From NCBI GenBank assembly GCA_946481965.1, contig CAMLPN010000002.1, positions 1 through 64,000 on the forward strand: a stretch of 64,000 nt of DNA, read 5' to 3'. Position numbers and translations under genes: made by a program. This document shows, in pieces, positions 19,966-31,040 of the stretch. The notes under the pieces were generated by a model. That model was not told where the DNA came from and ran no database searches. It was given only the letters and a program-made list of their open reading frames with translations. The first letter of the stretch is position 1. Each line of letters starts with the position of its first letter. Source of the DNA: an uncultured Neisseriaceae bacterium (GTDB lineage: Bacteria; Pseudomonadota; Gammaproteobacteria; Burkholderiales; Neisseriaceae).

Positions 19966-20000
19966 ACAACCTGTATTTAATGCAGGTTGTCTGTTTTATA
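19966..20000 (+). terminator. probable terminator between ftsI and murE
   Basis: 8-bp stem ACAACCTG / CAGGTTGT with a 9-base loop, then CTGTTTTAT. It would split the dcw cluster or partly attenuate it; partial read-through is likely since murE has no obvious promoter of its own. Confidence 0.65.
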
Positions 20001-20035
20001 TTGCTCTGTAATTTTTTTATTGAAACGAACAAACT

Positions 20036-21514
20036 ATGTTTTCGCTGAAAAAAAATCTGTCTGCATACATCCTCAGTACACAAGTACAGGCATTGGTCAT
20101 AGGCAGGACATTGAAAGTAGACAGTCGGCAAATCCAACCCGGTGATGTTTTTGTTGCTTATCAGGGCGAATATACAGATGGTCGCAATTATATTCAGGCT
20201 GCTATAGATAATGGTGCAGTTTTTGTTTTTTGGGATGATGATGGCAAGTTTAAATGGCAGAAAGACTGGGATGTACCCAATGTTGGTGTAGAAGATTTAA
20301 AACAACGTGCCGGTTTAGTGGCTGCTGCCTGTTATGACTATCCGGGTGATAAATTGGCAATCTGGGGCATTACCGGTACTAATGGTAAAACTTCTATTTC
20401 TCAGTGGCTGGCTCAGGCAGCGGATAAACTGGGTCAAAAATGTGCCATTATGGGTACTGTTGGCAATGGATACTGGCAGCAGCTACAAAGCAGTGCTAAT
20501 ACCACTATGGATGCGGTGTCTAATCAAACATGGCTGAAACATTTTGTTGATGATGGCGCTAAAGCAGTAGCGATGGAGGTATCTAGTCATGGATTGGATC
20601 AAAGCCGAGTTGTTGGTGTTCCGTTTACTACTGCTGTTTTTACCAATTTAACCCGTGATCATTTGGATTATCATCAGAGCATGGAAAATTATGGAGCCTG
20701 TAAAACGGCTCTGTTTTACTGGCAAGGTTTGCGTCATGCGGTGATTAATACAGATGATGAATTTGGTGCGCAGTTGCAGCGACAATTACGTTTAGATTGC
20801 CCGCAATTAACTGTTTATTCTTATGGCTTCAATTCAGAAGCTGATATACGTATTCATCAATTTCAGGCTAGTTCTGGACATATGCAAATGCTTTTGACTA
20901 CACCATGGGGTGAAGCAGAAATACATACCCATTTGCTCGGTCGTTTTAATGCCCAGAATCTGGCTGCTTGTTTAGGTGTTCTATGTGCCAATGGATTTGC
21001 CTTTGCAGATGTTGTTTCTGTCTGGAATGATATTAAACCGGCTACCGGAAGAATGGATTGTCTGACAGAGAAAAATCAACCTTTGGTGGTCGTGGACTAC
21101 GCCCATACACCAGATGCTCTGGAAAAAGCTTTAGCCACTTTGCGGGAAATTAAACCTGCTAAAAGTCGTTTATGGTGTATTTTTGGTTGTGGCGGAGATC
21201 GCGATGCGGGTAAACGACCGTTAATGGGTGCGGCAGCTGCCGCCGGGGCTGATTGCGTAGTAGTGACCAGCGATAATCCGCGTACAGAAGATCCACAAAA
21301 GATAATTGCCGATATTTTGCCATCAGTTTCAAATCCTAAACTGGTACAAACCGATCGTCGTGCAGCTATCAATTATGCAGTCAGCCATGCTGCTAGCGAA
21401 GATATTATTTTAATTGCCGGGAAAGGTCATGAAACCTATCAGGATATTAACGGTGTAAAACAGCATTTTTCAGATTTCGAAGTAGCACAATCAGCTTTAC
21501 GTCAGCGTGTCTGA
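20036..21514 (+). CDS. murE: UDP-MurNAc-tripeptide synthetase MurE (meso-DAP adding)
   Basis: 492 aa Mur ligase that adds meso-diaminopimelate to UDP-MurNAc-L-Ala-D-Glu. N-terminal UDP-binding domain (VDSRQIQPGDVFVAYQGEYTDG), ATP loop ITGTNGKTS (about residue 118), VSSHGLDQSRV, FTNLTRDHLDYH and DYAHTPDALEKAL. The DNPRTEDP motif near residue 412 is the signature for meso-DAP rather than lysine. Its end overlaps the possible GTG start of murF. Confidence 0.96.
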   Translation: MFSLKKNLSAYILSTQVQALVIGRTLKVDSRQIQPGDVFVAYQGEYTDGRNYIQAAIDNGAVFVFWDDDGKFKWQKDWDVPNVGVEDLKQRAGLVAAACYDYPGDKLAIWGITGTNGKTSISQWLAQAADKLGQKCAIMGTVGNGYWQQLQSSANTTMDAVSNQTWLKHFVDDGAKAVAMEVSSHGLDQSRVVGVPFTTAVFTNLTRDHLDYHQSMENYGACKTALFYWQGLRHAVINTDDEFGAQLQRQLRLDCPQLTVYSYGFNSEADIRIHQFQASSGHMQMLLTTPWGEAEIHTHLLGRFNAQNLAACLGVLCANGFAFADVVSVWNDIKPATGRMDCLTEKNQPLVVVDYAHTPDALEKALATLREIKPAKSRLWCIFGCGGDRDAGKRPLMGAAAAAGADCVVVTSDNPRTEDPQKIIADILPSVSNPKLVQTDRRAAINYAVSHAASEDIILIAGKGHETYQDINGVKQHFSDFEVAQSALRQRV

Positions 21515-21533
21515 TGGCGATATAGAGATAGAA

Positions 21534-22895
21534 ATGATGCCGATTCTTGATTTAAATTTTATTTGTCAGACTTTTGGTCGTCAGTTGTCAATGACCAATG
21601 CAGCGGTTAACCGGATAGTTATTGACAGTCGCACAATTCAGACCGGAGATGTATTTGTGGCTATCAAAGGCGAACATTTTGATGGCCATGATTTTGTTGA
21701 TGATGTACTTGCTAAAGGCGCTTTGTTATGTGTAGTCAGTCGTACTAAGTTTAGTCAGGATAAGCGCTGTTTAGTGGTTGAAGATACAGAAAAAGCATTA
21801 GGACAACTGGCACATGCGTGGAGAATGACAGTAAATCCTGCATTACAGGTTTTCGGTATTACTGGTTCCGCTGGTAAAACCACTGTTAAAGAAATGCTGG
21901 CTACTATTTTGCGCCATCATGCCGGTGATCAGGCAGTTTTGGCGACGGCCGGTAATTTTAATAATCATATTGGCCTGCCCTTAACTTTGCTGCAACTTAA
22001 ATCACATCACTGCTATGCGGTAATCGAGATGGGCATGAATCATGCTGGTGAATTGAGCTATTTAACCAGATTAACCTGTCCTGATTACGCATTGGTAAAT
22101 AATGCATTACGTGCTCATATTGGTTGTGGCTTTGCAGATGTTGCCGATATTGCTCGAGCCAAAAGCGAAATTTATCAAGGTTTAGATAATCAGGGTATTG
22201 GATTGATTCCCATAGAGGATGAGCAATCGGCAATTTATGCTGCTGCTCTGTGCGACAAACGTCGAGTGACTTATGGCATTAAGCAAGGCGATGTCCATGC
22301 CGAAAATATCATTTTAAAACCGTTGAGTATCAGTTTTGATCTGCAAAGTCCTGAAGGTGTTATCGCATTGCACGTTCCGGTGCCGGGACTGCATATGGTA
22401 CATAATGCCGTGGCTGCCTGTGCGATGGCTCTGAGTGCTGGTGTACCGTTAACTGATTTGTGTGCTTTGACTAATTTTGTTAATGCTAAAGGGCGTTTGC
22501 AACAAAAGCGAAGTTTGCGAGGTGCATTAATCATAGATGATACTTATAATGCCAATCCGGATGCTTTTAAAGCAGCCGTTGATGTGCTGGCATCTTTTCC
22601 GGCACCGCGCGTAATTGTTATGGGTGCAATTGGCGAATTGGGTGAAAATGCCCCAGCTTTGCATACTGAAGTAGGTGCTTATATACGGGAACGAGGCATT
22701 GAAGCAGCTTTGTTTATCGGAGATGATGCGCGCTATGCTGCTGTAGCTTATGGTGTAGCCGATGCCTTTTATGCGAGTAAAACTGATTTACTCGCAGATT
22801 TACGCAGCTGGGATCAGCAAATGGCAACTATTCTGGTAAAAGGCTCGCGCTTTATGCATATGGAAGATATTGTGTCTGCTCTGATGGAAAAGTAA
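21534..22895 (+). CDS. murF: UDP-MurNAc-tripeptide--D-Ala-D-Ala ligase MurF
   Basis: 453 aa. Adds the D-Ala-D-Ala dipeptide, finishing the UDP-MurNAc-pentapeptide. Marks: DSRTIQTGDVFVAIKGEHFDGHDF, ATP loop GITGSAGKTTVKEML, TAGNFNNHIGLPLTLL, EMGMNHAGEL and IDDTYNANPDA. The ATG pair at 21534/21537 (MMPILDLNFICQ) matches the neisserial start; a GTG at 21507 that overlaps murE would add nine residues. Confidence 0.95.
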   Translation: MMPILDLNFICQTFGRQLSMTNAAVNRIVIDSRTIQTGDVFVAIKGEHFDGHDFVDDVLAKGALLCVVSRTKFSQDKRCLVVEDTEKALGQLAHAWRMTVNPALQVFGITGSAGKTTVKEMLATILRHHAGDQAVLATAGNFNNHIGLPLTLLQLKSHHCYAVIEMGMNHAGELSYLTRLTCPDYALVNNALRAHIGCGFADVADIARAKSEIYQGLDNQGIGLIPIEDEQSAIYAAALCDKRRVTYGIKQGDVHAENIILKPLSISFDLQSPEGVIALHVPVPGLHMVHNAVAACAMALSAGVPLTDLCALTNFVNAKGRLQQKRSLRGALIIDDTYNANPDAFKAAVDVLASFPAPRVIVMGAIGELGENAPALHTEVGAYIRERGIEAALFIGDDARYAAVAYGVADAFYASKTDLLADLRSWDQQMATILVKGSRFMHMEDIVSALMEK

Positions 22896-23043
22896 GTTTC
22901 ATCGGGCTTATAAAAGTTGTCACTGACTGTTTAAAGTTAAAAGTTTTACTGATTTTAGTTTCTCTGAAAAAATTAATTTTTTAGAGACATTATATTAATT
23001 TTTATTAACCGTTACGGCATGGGCTGTAACAAGGGATACAGCC

Positions 23044-24129
23044 ATGTTGTTATGGTTAGCGGATTTTTTCCATTACTGGATTAATGGTCTCCATTTATTT
23101 CAATACACCACATTTCGTGCCGTGATGGCGGCACTGACTTCTTTGTGTTTAAGCTTACTTTTTGGTCCATGGATGATCAGAAAACTGACCGAACTTAAAG
23201 TCGGACAGGCAGTTCGAGATGATGGACCACAAACCCATTTAATTAAATCAGGGACACCAACTATGGGTGGTACTCTGATTTTGCTGGCCATTACTGTTAC
23301 TACACTTTTATGGTGTAAGTTATCTAACCCTTATATCTGGGTATTGTTATTTGTTATGTTAAGTACTGGTGCTCTGGGTTTTTACGATGACTGGAAGAAA
23401 GTTGTAAATAAAGATCCTCATGGCGTCTCAGCAAAATTTAAAATGCTGTGGCAGTCAATAGTTGCGATTGTGGCCGGTATTGTATTGTTCTATGCTGCGC
23501 ATTTAAGTTCTGCGACAGCATTTATCGTGCCATTTTTCAAAGAAATTGCTTATCCCCTGGGTGGGATAGGATTTGTTATTTTGACGTACTTCGTTATTGT
23601 AGGAACTTCCAATGCCGTTAATCTTACTGATGGTCTTGATGGATTAGCTGCCTTTCCAATGGTGTTGGTAGCGGCTGGTCTGGCTATTTTTGCATATGTT
23701 AGCGGGCATGCTGAATTTGCACATTATTTACAATTACCACATGTACCAGGTGCTAATGAAGTGGTCATTTTCTGTGCCGCTATTTGTGGTTCTTGTCTTG
23801 GCTTTCTATGGTTTAATGCTTATCCGGCTCAGGTATTTATGGGTGATGTGGGCGCTTTGGCTTTAGGTGCTGCGTTAGGTACGGTTGCGGTGATAGTGCG
23901 TCAGGAAATTGTACTGGTGATAATGGGTGGTTTATTTGTAGTTGAAGCATTATCAGTGATGTTACAGGTGGGTTCTTATAAATTAAGAAAGAAACGTATT
24001 TTCCTGATGGCACCAATACATCATCATTTTGAGCAAAAAGGCTGGAAAGAGACGCAAGTTGTAGTCCGTTTCTGGATAATTACTATGATTCTGGTTTTAG
24101 TGGGCTTATCTTCTTTAAAAATTCGCTGA
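23044..24129 (+). CDS. mraY: phospho-MurNAc-pentapeptide transferase MraY
   Basis: 361 aa, about ten membrane helices. Transfers phospho-MurNAc-pentapeptide to undecaprenyl phosphate, making lipid I on the cytoplasmic face. Conserved loops: [21 protein letters not shown] (catalytic Asp pair), [26 protein letters not shown] and the His-rich [14 protein letters not shown] 148-base gap with an AT-rich hairpin (about 22958-22986) lies between murF and mraY. Confidence 0.97.
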   Translation: MLLWLADFFHYWINGLHLFQYTTFRAVMAALTSLCLSLLFGPWMIRKLTELKVGQAVRDDGPQTHLIKSGTPTMGGTLILLAITVTTLLWCKLSNPYIWVLLFVMLSTGALGFYDDWKKVVNKDPHGVSAKFKMLWQSIVAIVAGIVLFYAAHLSSATAFIVPFFKEIAYPLGGIGFVILTYFVIVGTSNAVNLTDGLDGLAAFPMVLVAAGLAIFAYVSGHAEFAHYLQLPHVPGANEVVIFCAAICGSCLGFLWFNAYPAQVFMGDVGALALGAALGTVAVIVRQEIVLVIMGGLFVVEALSVMLQVGSYKLRKKRIFLMAPIHHHFEQKGWKETQVVVRFWIITMILVLVGLSSLKIR

Positions 24130-24179
24130 TTTATATCGATTCTGGTAATTAAAGTTAGAACATTTGGTAGGACTTGGTC

Positions 24180-25520
24180 ATGATTGACTGGCATCGTAAA
24201 AAAGTTTTGGTTTTAGGTTTGGGACGAACTGGCATATCTATGCTGGAATTTCTTACACAAGCCGGTGCAGATGTGGCCGGGTATGACGCCAAATTAATAG
24301 AGGACACTCGACAAGAGCTGAGTGAACGTTTTCAGATACCTTTCTATACAGATAATTTAAATTCGATCCCAAATTTTTTTGAGTATGACATATTAGCTTT
24401 GAGTCCGGGTATTAGTCAGCGCCAGCCGATGATTAGCGCATTTCAGCAGGCTGGGGGCGTGGTACTGGGTGATATAGCTATTCTAGCTGATTTGTTACAG
24501 AACACTGAAAGTAAGATCATTGCGATTACTGGTTCAAATGGTAAGACCACAACGACCAGTTTGGTTGAATACCTATGCCGGCGCAGTGGTTTGGATACAG
24601 TTTGCGCCGGAAATATTGGTACACCGGTTTTGGAAGCTTATCTGGCACGTTCTGGTAAGCCGGCAGATGTATGGGTGCTGGAGTTATCCAGTTTTCAGTT
24701 AGAAACCACGCCATGTCTTAATGCTACAGTGGCAGCCGTCTTAAACATATCAGAAGATCATCTGGATCGATATGATGATTTACTGGATTATGCTCACGCG
24801 AAAGATAGGATTTTCTGTGGCAATACCATTCAGGTATTGAACTATGATGATGTATTTTGTCGTGCTATGGTACGGCATGGACGTGCGGTACGGTGGTTTT
24901 CTTTGCAACAATCGACAGATTTCTGGTTGAATGCCGACACATTATATAAAAATAACGAGATTCTAATTGCTCAGCAGGAATTATCTATACAGGGTAGCCA
25001 CAATGCAGCCAATGTTCTGGCTGCGTTTGCATTATGTGAAGCCATTGGTATGACCAGTACAGAACTGGTTCAGTATATCGGAGATTTTAAAGGGTTACCG
25101 CATCGTGTAGAAAAAGTAGCAGAAATCAGTGGTGTTACCTTTATAGATGATTCGAAAGGCACCAATGTAGGTGCGACCTGTGCTGCGCTAACTGGATTGA
25201 GTTCACCAATTGTGTTGATTGCTGGTGGACAAGGGAAGGGACAGGATTTTACCCCATTACAAAAGGCATTACAGAATAAAGCTCGAGCAGTGCTGTTGAT
25301 TGGTGTTGATGCTCAGGAAATAGGTACTGTTTTACAGGATACTATATATCCAGTTGAATACTGCACCGATTTACCTGAAGCAACCAGACGAGCTTTTAAA
25401 CTTGCGCAAAGTGGCGATATTGTATTGCTAAGCCCAGCCTGTGCCAGCTATGACATGTTTAAAGGGTATGCGCATCGCAGTGAAGTATTTATCCGTAGCG
25501 TGCGTGAGTTACAGGGGTAG
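24180..25520 (+). CDS. murD: UDP-MurNAc-L-alanine--D-glutamate ligase MurD
   Basis: 446 aa. Adds D-glutamate to UDP-MurNAc-L-Ala. N-terminal Rossmann-like domain ([17 protein letters not shown]), ATP loop [13 protein letters not shown] (about residue 118), [37 protein letters not shown] and [12 protein letters not shown] near the end. ATG at 24180 with AGGAC upstream; an in-frame TTG at 24174 is unlikely. Three bases separate it from ftsW. Confidence 0.96.
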   Translation: MIDWHRKKVLVLGLGRTGISMLEFLTQAGADVAGYDAKLIEDTRQELSERFQIPFYTDNLNSIPNFFEYDILALSPGISQRQPMISAFQQAGGVVLGDIAILADLLQNTESKIIAITGSNGKTTTTSLVEYLCRRSGLDTVCAGNIGTPVLEAYLARSGKPADVWVLELSSFQLETTPCLNATVAAVLNISEDHLDRYDDLLDYAHAKDRIFCGNTIQVLNYDDVFCRAMVRHGRAVRWFSLQQSTDFWLNADTLYKNNEILIAQQELSIQGSHNAANVLAAFALCEAIGMTSTELVQYIGDFKGLPHRVEKVAEISGVTFIDDSKGTNVGATCAALTGLSSPIVLIAGGQGKGQDFTPLQKALQNKARAVLLIGVDAQEIGTVLQDTIYPVEYCTDLPEATRRAFKLAQSGDIVLLSPACASYDMFKGYAHRSEVFIRSVRELQG

Positions 25521-25523
25521 CAT

Positions 25524-26678
25524 ATGATCACAGAGTCACGCTTATTAGACCGGAAGTTATTACGTCGTGGTGCTACCTTTGATCAGTCATTGTTGTGGAT
25601 GGTAGTATTAATGACGAGTTTTAGCCTGATAATGGTGTACTCGGCTTCAATTGCATACGCTTCTCACGATGGTGGTAGTAAATACTTCTATTTGATTCGT
25701 CAGGCTATCTTTCTGGGCTGTGGTGGGTTTTTGGGGCTTATTGCGGTACGTATACCCTTACGTACCTGGAAAATGTTAACGCCATTAATACTATTATTTA
25801 GCCTGATTATGCTTGTTGTGGTACTGGGCATGGGACGAGAAATTAATGGCGCTAAACGCTGGATTAATTTAGGACTCATTAATGTTCAGCCCACTGAAAT
25901 TTTCAAACTGGCCATAATTTTATATCTATCTAGTTTTTTTACGCGGCGGGCAGAAGTACTGAAAGAATTTAAGAAAGTCTGGTTTGCTGGCATTCCGGTC
26001 GGGCTTGGTTTAGGGCTGATTATGCTGGAACCAGATTTTGGTTCGTTTGTCGTAGTGACCGTTATCGCTCTCGGGCTGTTGTTTTTAGCCGGTCTGCCGT
26101 TTCGCTGGTTTATGGCAGTGGTAGGATTTGGTCTGGTAGCAATGATTATGCTGGTTCTGTTTGAACCTTATCGTTTGGCACGTGTAACTGGTTTTCTGGA
26201 CCCATGGGCTGATCCTTTGGGGAAAGGGTATCAGTTAACGCATTCTTTAATGGCAATCGGACGTGGTGGCTGGTTTGGAGTGGGATTAGGTGCCAGTCTG
26301 GAAAAACGATTTTATCTGCCTGAAGCACATACTGATTTCATACTGGCTGTTATTGGAGAAGAATTTGGCTTTATCGGTATTATGGTGCTGATGTTTTGCT
26401 ATATCTGGCTAATGGTCCGTGCTTTTTCAATTGGCAAACAAGCCAGAGATTTGGAATTATTTTACAGCTCTTTCGTCGCTAAAGGTATTGGTATCTGGAT
26501 TGGTATTCAAAGCTTCTTTAATATCGGCGTGAATATCGGTTTACTTCCCACTAAGGGGCTGACTTTACCATTACTGTCTTATGGCGGATCGGCAATTATC
26601 GTGATTTTAATCTGTATCGCATTACTATTACGCGTAGATTATGAAAATCGCCGAGTTATGCGAGGATTTAAAGTATGA
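25524..26678 (+). CDS. ftsW: SEDS-family septal glycosyltransferase FtsW
   Basis: 384 aa polytopic membrane protein that polymerises lipid II at the septum together with FtsI. About ten hydrophobic segments. Family landmarks: SLIMVYSASIAYA in the first helix, GAKRWINLGLINVQPTEIFK, LEPDFGSFVVV, the long extracytoplasmic loop WADPLGKGYQLTHSLMAIG, LPEAHTDFILAVIGEEFG and the terminal signature LLPTKGLTLPLLSYGGSA. Stop and murG start overlap (ATGA). Confidence 0.96.
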   Translation: MITESRLLDRKLLRRGATFDQSLLWMVVLMTSFSLIMVYSASIAYASHDGGSKYFYLIRQAIFLGCGGFLGLIAVRIPLRTWKMLTPLILLFSLIMLVVVLGMGREINGAKRWINLGLINVQPTEIFKLAIILYLSSFFTRRAEVLKEFKKVWFAGIPVGLGLGLIMLEPDFGSFVVVTVIALGLLFLAGLPFRWFMAVVGFGLVAMIMLVLFEPYRLARVTGFLDPWADPLGKGYQLTHSLMAIGRGGWFGVGLGASLEKRFYLPEAHTDFILAVIGEEFGFIGIMVLMFCYIWLMVRAFSIGKQARDLELFYSSFVAKGIGIWIGIQSFFNIGVNIGLLPTKGLTLPLLSYGGSAIIVILICIALLLRVDYENRRVMRGFKV

Positions 26679-27778
26679 CTAATGTCCAAATAGACGATAG
26701 TGAAAAAAAAATGAGTGCTAAAACCTTTATGGTTATGGCCGGTGGTACTGGCGGACATATTTTCCCAGCTCTGGCGGTTGCTCAGGCTCTGCAGCAACAA
26801 GGACATCATATTGTTTGGCTGGGTAGTGAAGGTGCAATGGAAACACGACTGGTGCCTCAATATAATATTCCATTGGAAACACTGGCGATAAAAGGTATTA
26901 GAGGCAACGGATTTAAACGAAAATTGTTGTTACCATTTACTTTATTCAAAACCATTATGACGGCGCGTTCGATTATTCGAAAATACCACATTGATGGAGC
27001 AATTGGCTTTGGCGGTTTTGTGACATTTCCCGGTGGTATAGCGACAAAAATGAGTGGTTTGCCTTTGGTTGTGCATGAACAAAATGCAATTGCTGGCTTG
27101 TCTAATAAGGTTTTAGCCAGATTAGCCAATCGGGTATTGTTTGCTTTTCCTGATGTGTTTGGTAATCAGAATGGGTTAGTGGGTAATCCGGTTCGTGCGG
27201 ATATTGCTAATTTACCTGAACCGAAACAGCGATTTGCTGATAGATATGGGCCATTGAATATTTTAATTGTTGGCGGTAGCTTAGGAGCAGATGCTTTAAA
27301 TCAAATTGTGCCACAGGCAATTGCTTTATTGCCGGCTGAGCAGCGTCCGAAAATTGTGCATCAGTCTGGCCGAAATAAATTGACTGTATTAGAGCAAAAT
27401 TATCAGCAACTAAGCGTTGAGGCAAATTGTACAGAATTTATTACTGATATGTTGTCAGCCTATCGCGATGCTGATCTGGTGATTTGTCGTGCTGGGGCTT
27501 TGACAATAGCGGAATTGACAGCAGCTGGTGTTGGGGCTTTTTTAGTACCCTATCCACATGCGGTGGATGATCATCAAACAGCAAATGCCCAGTTTATGGT
27601 TAATGATCAGGCAGCTGTGTTATTACCACAATCTACGCTGACAGCCCAATCTCTGCATGATTTACTGATTAATTTAACCCGAGAACAATGCTTGCAGATG
27701 GCAATTAAAGCGCGCGCACTGGCTCAGCCGGATAGTGCTGATCGAGTAGCGCGTGAAGTAATGGGATGTTTTGAATAA
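26675..27778 (+). CDS. murG: UDP-GlcNAc:lipid I GlcNAc transferase MurG
   Basis: 367 aa peripheral membrane glycosyltransferase that converts lipid I to lipid II. The glycine-rich loop MAGGTGGHIFPALAVA is at about residues 22-37, GIRGNGFKRK and GFGGFVTFPGGI follow, then HEQNAIAGLSNKVLA and the UDP-GlcNAc site VICRAGALTIAEL. The start at 26675 is coupled to ftsW and has GAGG upstream. An internal ATG at 26711 (MSAKTFMVMAGG) gives the usual family start and may be the real one. Confidence 0.95.
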   Translation: MTNVQIDDSEKKMSAKTFMVMAGGTGGHIFPALAVAQALQQQGHHIVWLGSEGAMETRLVPQYNIPLETLAIKGIRGNGFKRKLLLPFTLFKTIMTARSIIRKYHIDGAIGFGGFVTFPGGIATKMSGLPLVVHEQNAIAGLSNKVLARLANRVLFAFPDVFGNQNGLVGNPVRADIANLPEPKQRFADRYGPLNILIVGGSLGADALNQIVPQAIALLPAEQRPKIVHQSGRNKLTVLEQNYQQLSVEANCTEFITDMLSAYRDADLVICRAGALTIAELTAAGVGAFLVPYPHAVDDHQTANAQFMVNDQAAVLLPQSTLTAQSLHDLLINLTREQCLQMAIKARALAQPDSADRVAREVMGCFE

Positions 27779-27850
27779 TATATAGAATTGATTAACCTGT
27801 TTAAAGATATTGCCTTAGGCAAATCAGGTCATATAGAAAAGTAATCAAGC

Positions 27851-29269
27851 ATGAAAGAGAACATGAAAGATCGCATCCGCCATATACATTTTGTCGGTAT
27901 TGGTGGTACTGGGATGTGTGGCATTGCGGAAGTGTTACATAACGAAGGTTATGAAATCAGTGGTTCAGATCTGGCTGATAATGCTGCTACGCAACATTTG
28001 CGATCAATTGGTGTTTGTATATTTACCGGACATAGTGCTGAAAATATAAAAGGGGCTGATGTTGTCGTCACGTCAACTGCTGTCAGGAAAGATAATCCAG
28101 AAGTTATAGCCGCTAGCGCACACAAAATTCCAGTGATACCTCGAGCAATGATGTTGGCTGAGATAATGCGTTTTGGTCGCGGAATTGCCATAGCTGGCAC
28201 CCATGGTAAAACCACTACTACCAGTCTAACTGCTTCCGTACTGGCAGCGGCAGGGCTGGATCCGACTTTTGTTATTGGGGGTCGTTTAACTGCAGCTGGT
28301 AGTAATGCCAAGCTCGGTAAAGGTGAATATATAGTAGCAGAAGCTGACGAATCTGATGCCTCATTCCTTTACCTGACACCTCTGTTCACAGTAGTGACTA
28401 ATATTGATACAGATCATATGGATACCTATGATCATGATATAGAAAAATTACATCAGGCATTTATAGATTTTGTTCATCGCATGCCTTTTTACGGTAAAGC
28501 TTTTTTGTGTATAGATAGTGAACATGTACGCCAGATTTTACCCAGAATTCAAAAACCATTTGTGACCTATGGATTGGATGATAGTGCTGATTTATATGCT
28601 ACTAATATCACTACTAACGGGGCAAAAATGTGTTTTGATGTCCATACGCGCAAAAAAGGAATTAAGCCTTTTAGCGTAACAGTCAACATGCCTGGTCGTC
28701 ACAACGTTTTGAATGCGTTAGCTGTCATCGGTGTAGCACTGGAAATAGATGTGCCTGTGACGGCTATCCAGCAAGGATTAGAAGGTTTTGCTGGTGTGGG
28801 ACGGCGTTTTCAGAACTATGGTGAGATTGCATTACCTCAAGGAGGTAATGCTTTATTAATTGATGATTACGGTCACCATCCGGTAGAAATGACCGCAACT
28901 ATTGAAGCTGCTCGTGGAGCCTATCCGCAGCATCGGCTGGTAGTTGCCTTCCAGCCTCATCGCTATACACGTACACGTGACTTATTTGAAGATTTTGTGC
29001 AGGTATTGACTAAAGCCGACTGTATCGTATTAACTGATGTATATACGGCTGGAGAAGATCCGATTGTTGCCGCAGACAGTAAAGCTTTAATGCGCGCAAT
29101 TAGAGTGTTAGGCAAAACTGAACCTATATATGTAGCCAATGTCGATGAGATGGCTGCTACCTTATTAAATGTACTGCAAGATGGAGATGTTTTGCTCAAT
29201 ATGGGCGCAGGCAGTATTAATAAAGTACCAGCAATGTTGGTGGAAGCTTCAACTAATGAATTAAATTAA
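27851..29269 (+). CDS. murC: UDP-MurNAc--L-alanine ligase MurC
   Basis: 472 aa. First peptide-adding Mur ligase. Very close to neisserial MurC along its length. Marks: [18 protein letters not shown] (Rossmann), ATP loop [15 protein letters not shown] (about residue 115), [34 protein letters not shown] and [12 protein letters not shown]. An alternative ATG at 27863 would shorten it by four residues and has a better-placed AAAGAG upstream. A 72-base gap with inverted-repeat character follows murG. Confidence 0.96.
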   Translation: MKENMKDRIRHIHFVGIGGTGMCGIAEVLHNEGYEISGSDLADNAATQHLRSIGVCIFTGHSAENIKGADVVVTSTAVRKDNPEVIAASAHKIPVIPRAMMLAEIMRFGRGIAIAGTHGKTTTTSLTASVLAAAGLDPTFVIGGRLTAAGSNAKLGKGEYIVAEADESDASFLYLTPLFTVVTNIDTDHMDTYDHDIEKLHQAFIDFVHRMPFYGKAFLCIDSEHVRQILPRIQKPFVTYGLDDSADLYATNITTNGAKMCFDVHTRKKGIKPFSVTVNMPGRHNVLNALAVIGVALEIDVPVTAIQQGLEGFAGVGRRFQNYGEIALPQGGNALLIDDYGHHPVEMTATIEAARGAYPQHRLVVAFQPHRYTRTRDLFEDFVQVLTKADCIVLTDVYTAGEDPIVAADSKALMRAIRVLGKTEPIYVANVDEMAATLLNVLQDGDVLLNMGAGSINKVPAMLVEASTNELN

Positions 29270-29331
29270 GAGTTGCTGAACTCAACACGACTTCAGTAGC
29301 GACTGTCATTAAAACAGAAAGAATCATAACA

Positions 29332-30243
29332 ATGAATGATTTTGGTAAAGTTGCCGTATTAATGGGTGGTTTTTCCACTGAACGAGAAGTTTCACTGGCC
29401 AGTGGTGCAGCAATTTTAGCTGCGTTAAAAAGTAAAGGTATCAATGCTCACGCATTTGACCCAAAAAAGAAGCCATTGTCTGGTCTAGTTAATGAGAATT
29501 TCGAACGAGTTTTCAATATTTTACACGGTTCATTTGGCGAGGATGGTGTCGTACAAGGTGCATTAGAAGCCTTGGGAATTCCTTATACAGGTTGTGGAGT
29601 AGCTGCCAGTGCATTAGGTATGGATAAATTTCGTAGTCGGCTGGTGTGGCAAGGAGTAGGTTTGCCGTGTGTACCATTTATCGTGTTAAATGATAATAGT
29701 GATTTCTCTGCCATTGAGGCAGAATTGGGTCTGCCATTATTTGTTAAACCTGCAGCAGAAGGCAGTAGTGTTGGCGTGATGAAAATCAAACAGGCAGGTG
29801 AATTGGTTAAAGCTTATCATCAGTTAAAACAGTTTCATGGTGAAATTCTGGCGGAACGAGCCATCAATGGCGGCGAATATACTTGTGCCATTCTGGGTGA
29901 TCGGGCTTTGCCGAGCATTAAAATTATTCCGGCGACAGATTTTTATGACTATGAAGCAAAATATGAGCGTGATGATACCGTATATCTGTGTCCAGCCGAT
30001 TTAACCGAAAAAGATGAAAAACATATGCGTGAATTAACATTGCGTGCTTTTCAGGCTCTGGGTGGTAGAGGCTGGGGCAGGGTAGATTTTCTGCGCGACG
30101 ATAATGGCCAAATCTATATTCTGGAGGTTAACACCGTACCGGGTATGACCAGCCATAGTTTGGTTCCAAAAGCGGCGAATGAAATCGGCTTGAGTTTTGA
30201 AGATTTATGTGTTGAAATTTTAAGCCATGCGACTTTGGGATAA
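29332..30243 (+). CDS. ddlB: D-alanine--D-alanine ligase
   Basis: 303 aa ATP-grasp enzyme that makes the dipeptide used by MurF. N-terminal VLMGGFSTEREVSLASG (the GGxSxExEVS motif), HGSFGEDGVVQGALE, the ATP-grasp lid LPLFVKPAAEGSSVGVMK, KIIPATDFYDYEAKY, and the metal/ATP site ILEVNTVPGMTSHSLVPKAA. It overlaps ftsQ by 17 bases, so the two are coupled. Confidence 0.96.
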   Translation: MNDFGKVAVLMGGFSTEREVSLASGAAILAALKSKGINAHAFDPKKKPLSGLVNENFERVFNILHGSFGEDGVVQGALEALGIPYTGCGVAASALGMDKFRSRLVWQGVGLPCVPFIVLNDNSDFSAIEAELGLPLFVKPAAEGSSVGVMKIKQAGELVKAYHQLKQFHGEILAERAINGGEYTCAILGDRALPSIKIIPATDFYDYEAKYERDDTVYLCPADLTEKDEKHMRELTLRAFQALGGRGWGRVDFLRDDNGQIYILEVNTVPGMTSHSLVPKAANEIGLSFEDLCVEILSHATLG

Positions 30244-30997
30244 TGCGCCGGCGTTAAAACGGTTATGTCGTTGGCTTTATTTCGGCATAATATTGTGTTT
30301 ATTGGCAGCAGCAGGAATGTGGCTTGTGCAATCATCCTACTTTCCTATACGTCAGATTAAAGTTGCATATCCATTGAAATACGTGCAGACTGGAGAAATT
30401 GAATCGATCAGTAGACAGTACTTGTATGGCAATATTTTTAACGTAAATGTTAATGCAGCCAGAGTTGAGTTGGCAAAACTTCCTTGGGTGGCATCGGCAC
30501 AGGTGAAAAGGATTTGGCCGGATACCGTTTTATTGGAACTCAATGAACGAGAACCCATTGCACGCTGGCATACAGGCTTACTGGTTGATACTAACGGGCA
30601 ATTATTTCAGGCGCAAGTGCAGGAGAACTTACCGTTATTAGTGGGTGCAGAGAGCTCAGTTCGCTTTATGACTGTGAATTTGTTAATATTCGAAAATTTA
30701 CTTCGTCCTATAGACTTGCATATTAGTGAGTTGCATTTAAGTAATCGTTCTGCTTGGGATATAGTATTAGATAATGGAATTACCCTGCGTTTGGGGCGAG
30801 AAAATGTAGAAACAAGGTTGTCCCATTTTATTTGGGCATGGCCAAAAGTATTGCGTAAACAGGCCAGTGATATTGATTATGTGGATTTGCGTTATCCGGA
30901 TGGTTTTGCGTTACGGCATAAAAATAAAGCCGTAGAACAGCATAGAATAAATGAGCTGCCACCCATAAATTCGGATGCTAATCAAAATCCGCTCTAA
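30227..30997 (+). CDS. ftsQ: cell division protein FtsQ
   Basis: 256 aa bitopic divisome protein joining FtsL/FtsB to the early division proteins. Short cytoplasmic N-terminus, membrane helix at about 16-36 (YFGIILCLLAAAGMWLVQSS), then a POTRA domain (YFPIRQIKVAYPLKY to KLPWVASAQVKRIWPDTV) and the beta domain starting LELNEREPIARW. The start lies inside ddlB. C-terminal tail is polar. Confidence 0.94.
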   Translation: MRLWDNAPALKRLCRWLYFGIILCLLAAAGMWLVQSSYFPIRQIKVAYPLKYVQTGEIESISRQYLYGNIFNVNVNAARVELAKLPWVASAQVKRIWPDTVLLELNEREPIARWHTGLLVDTNGQLFQAQVQENLPLLVGAESSVRFMTVNLLIFENLLRPIDLHISELHLSNRSAWDIVLDNGITLRLGRENVETRLSHFIWAWPKVLRKQASDIDYVDLRYPDGFALRHKNKAVEQHRINELPPINSDANQNPL

Positions 30998-31040
30998 CTG
31001 GTTAAATGAGCAAGCCAATTGATTATTTGTTTTTAAAGTG

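Noticed and set aside
27779..27850. Inverted-repeat pieces between murG and murC as a terminator
   Set aside because: Stem parts are short and no T run follows, so it is not called.
28963..29444. Minus-strand open frames in murC and ddlB
   Set aside because: Antisense shadows without ribosome binding sites.
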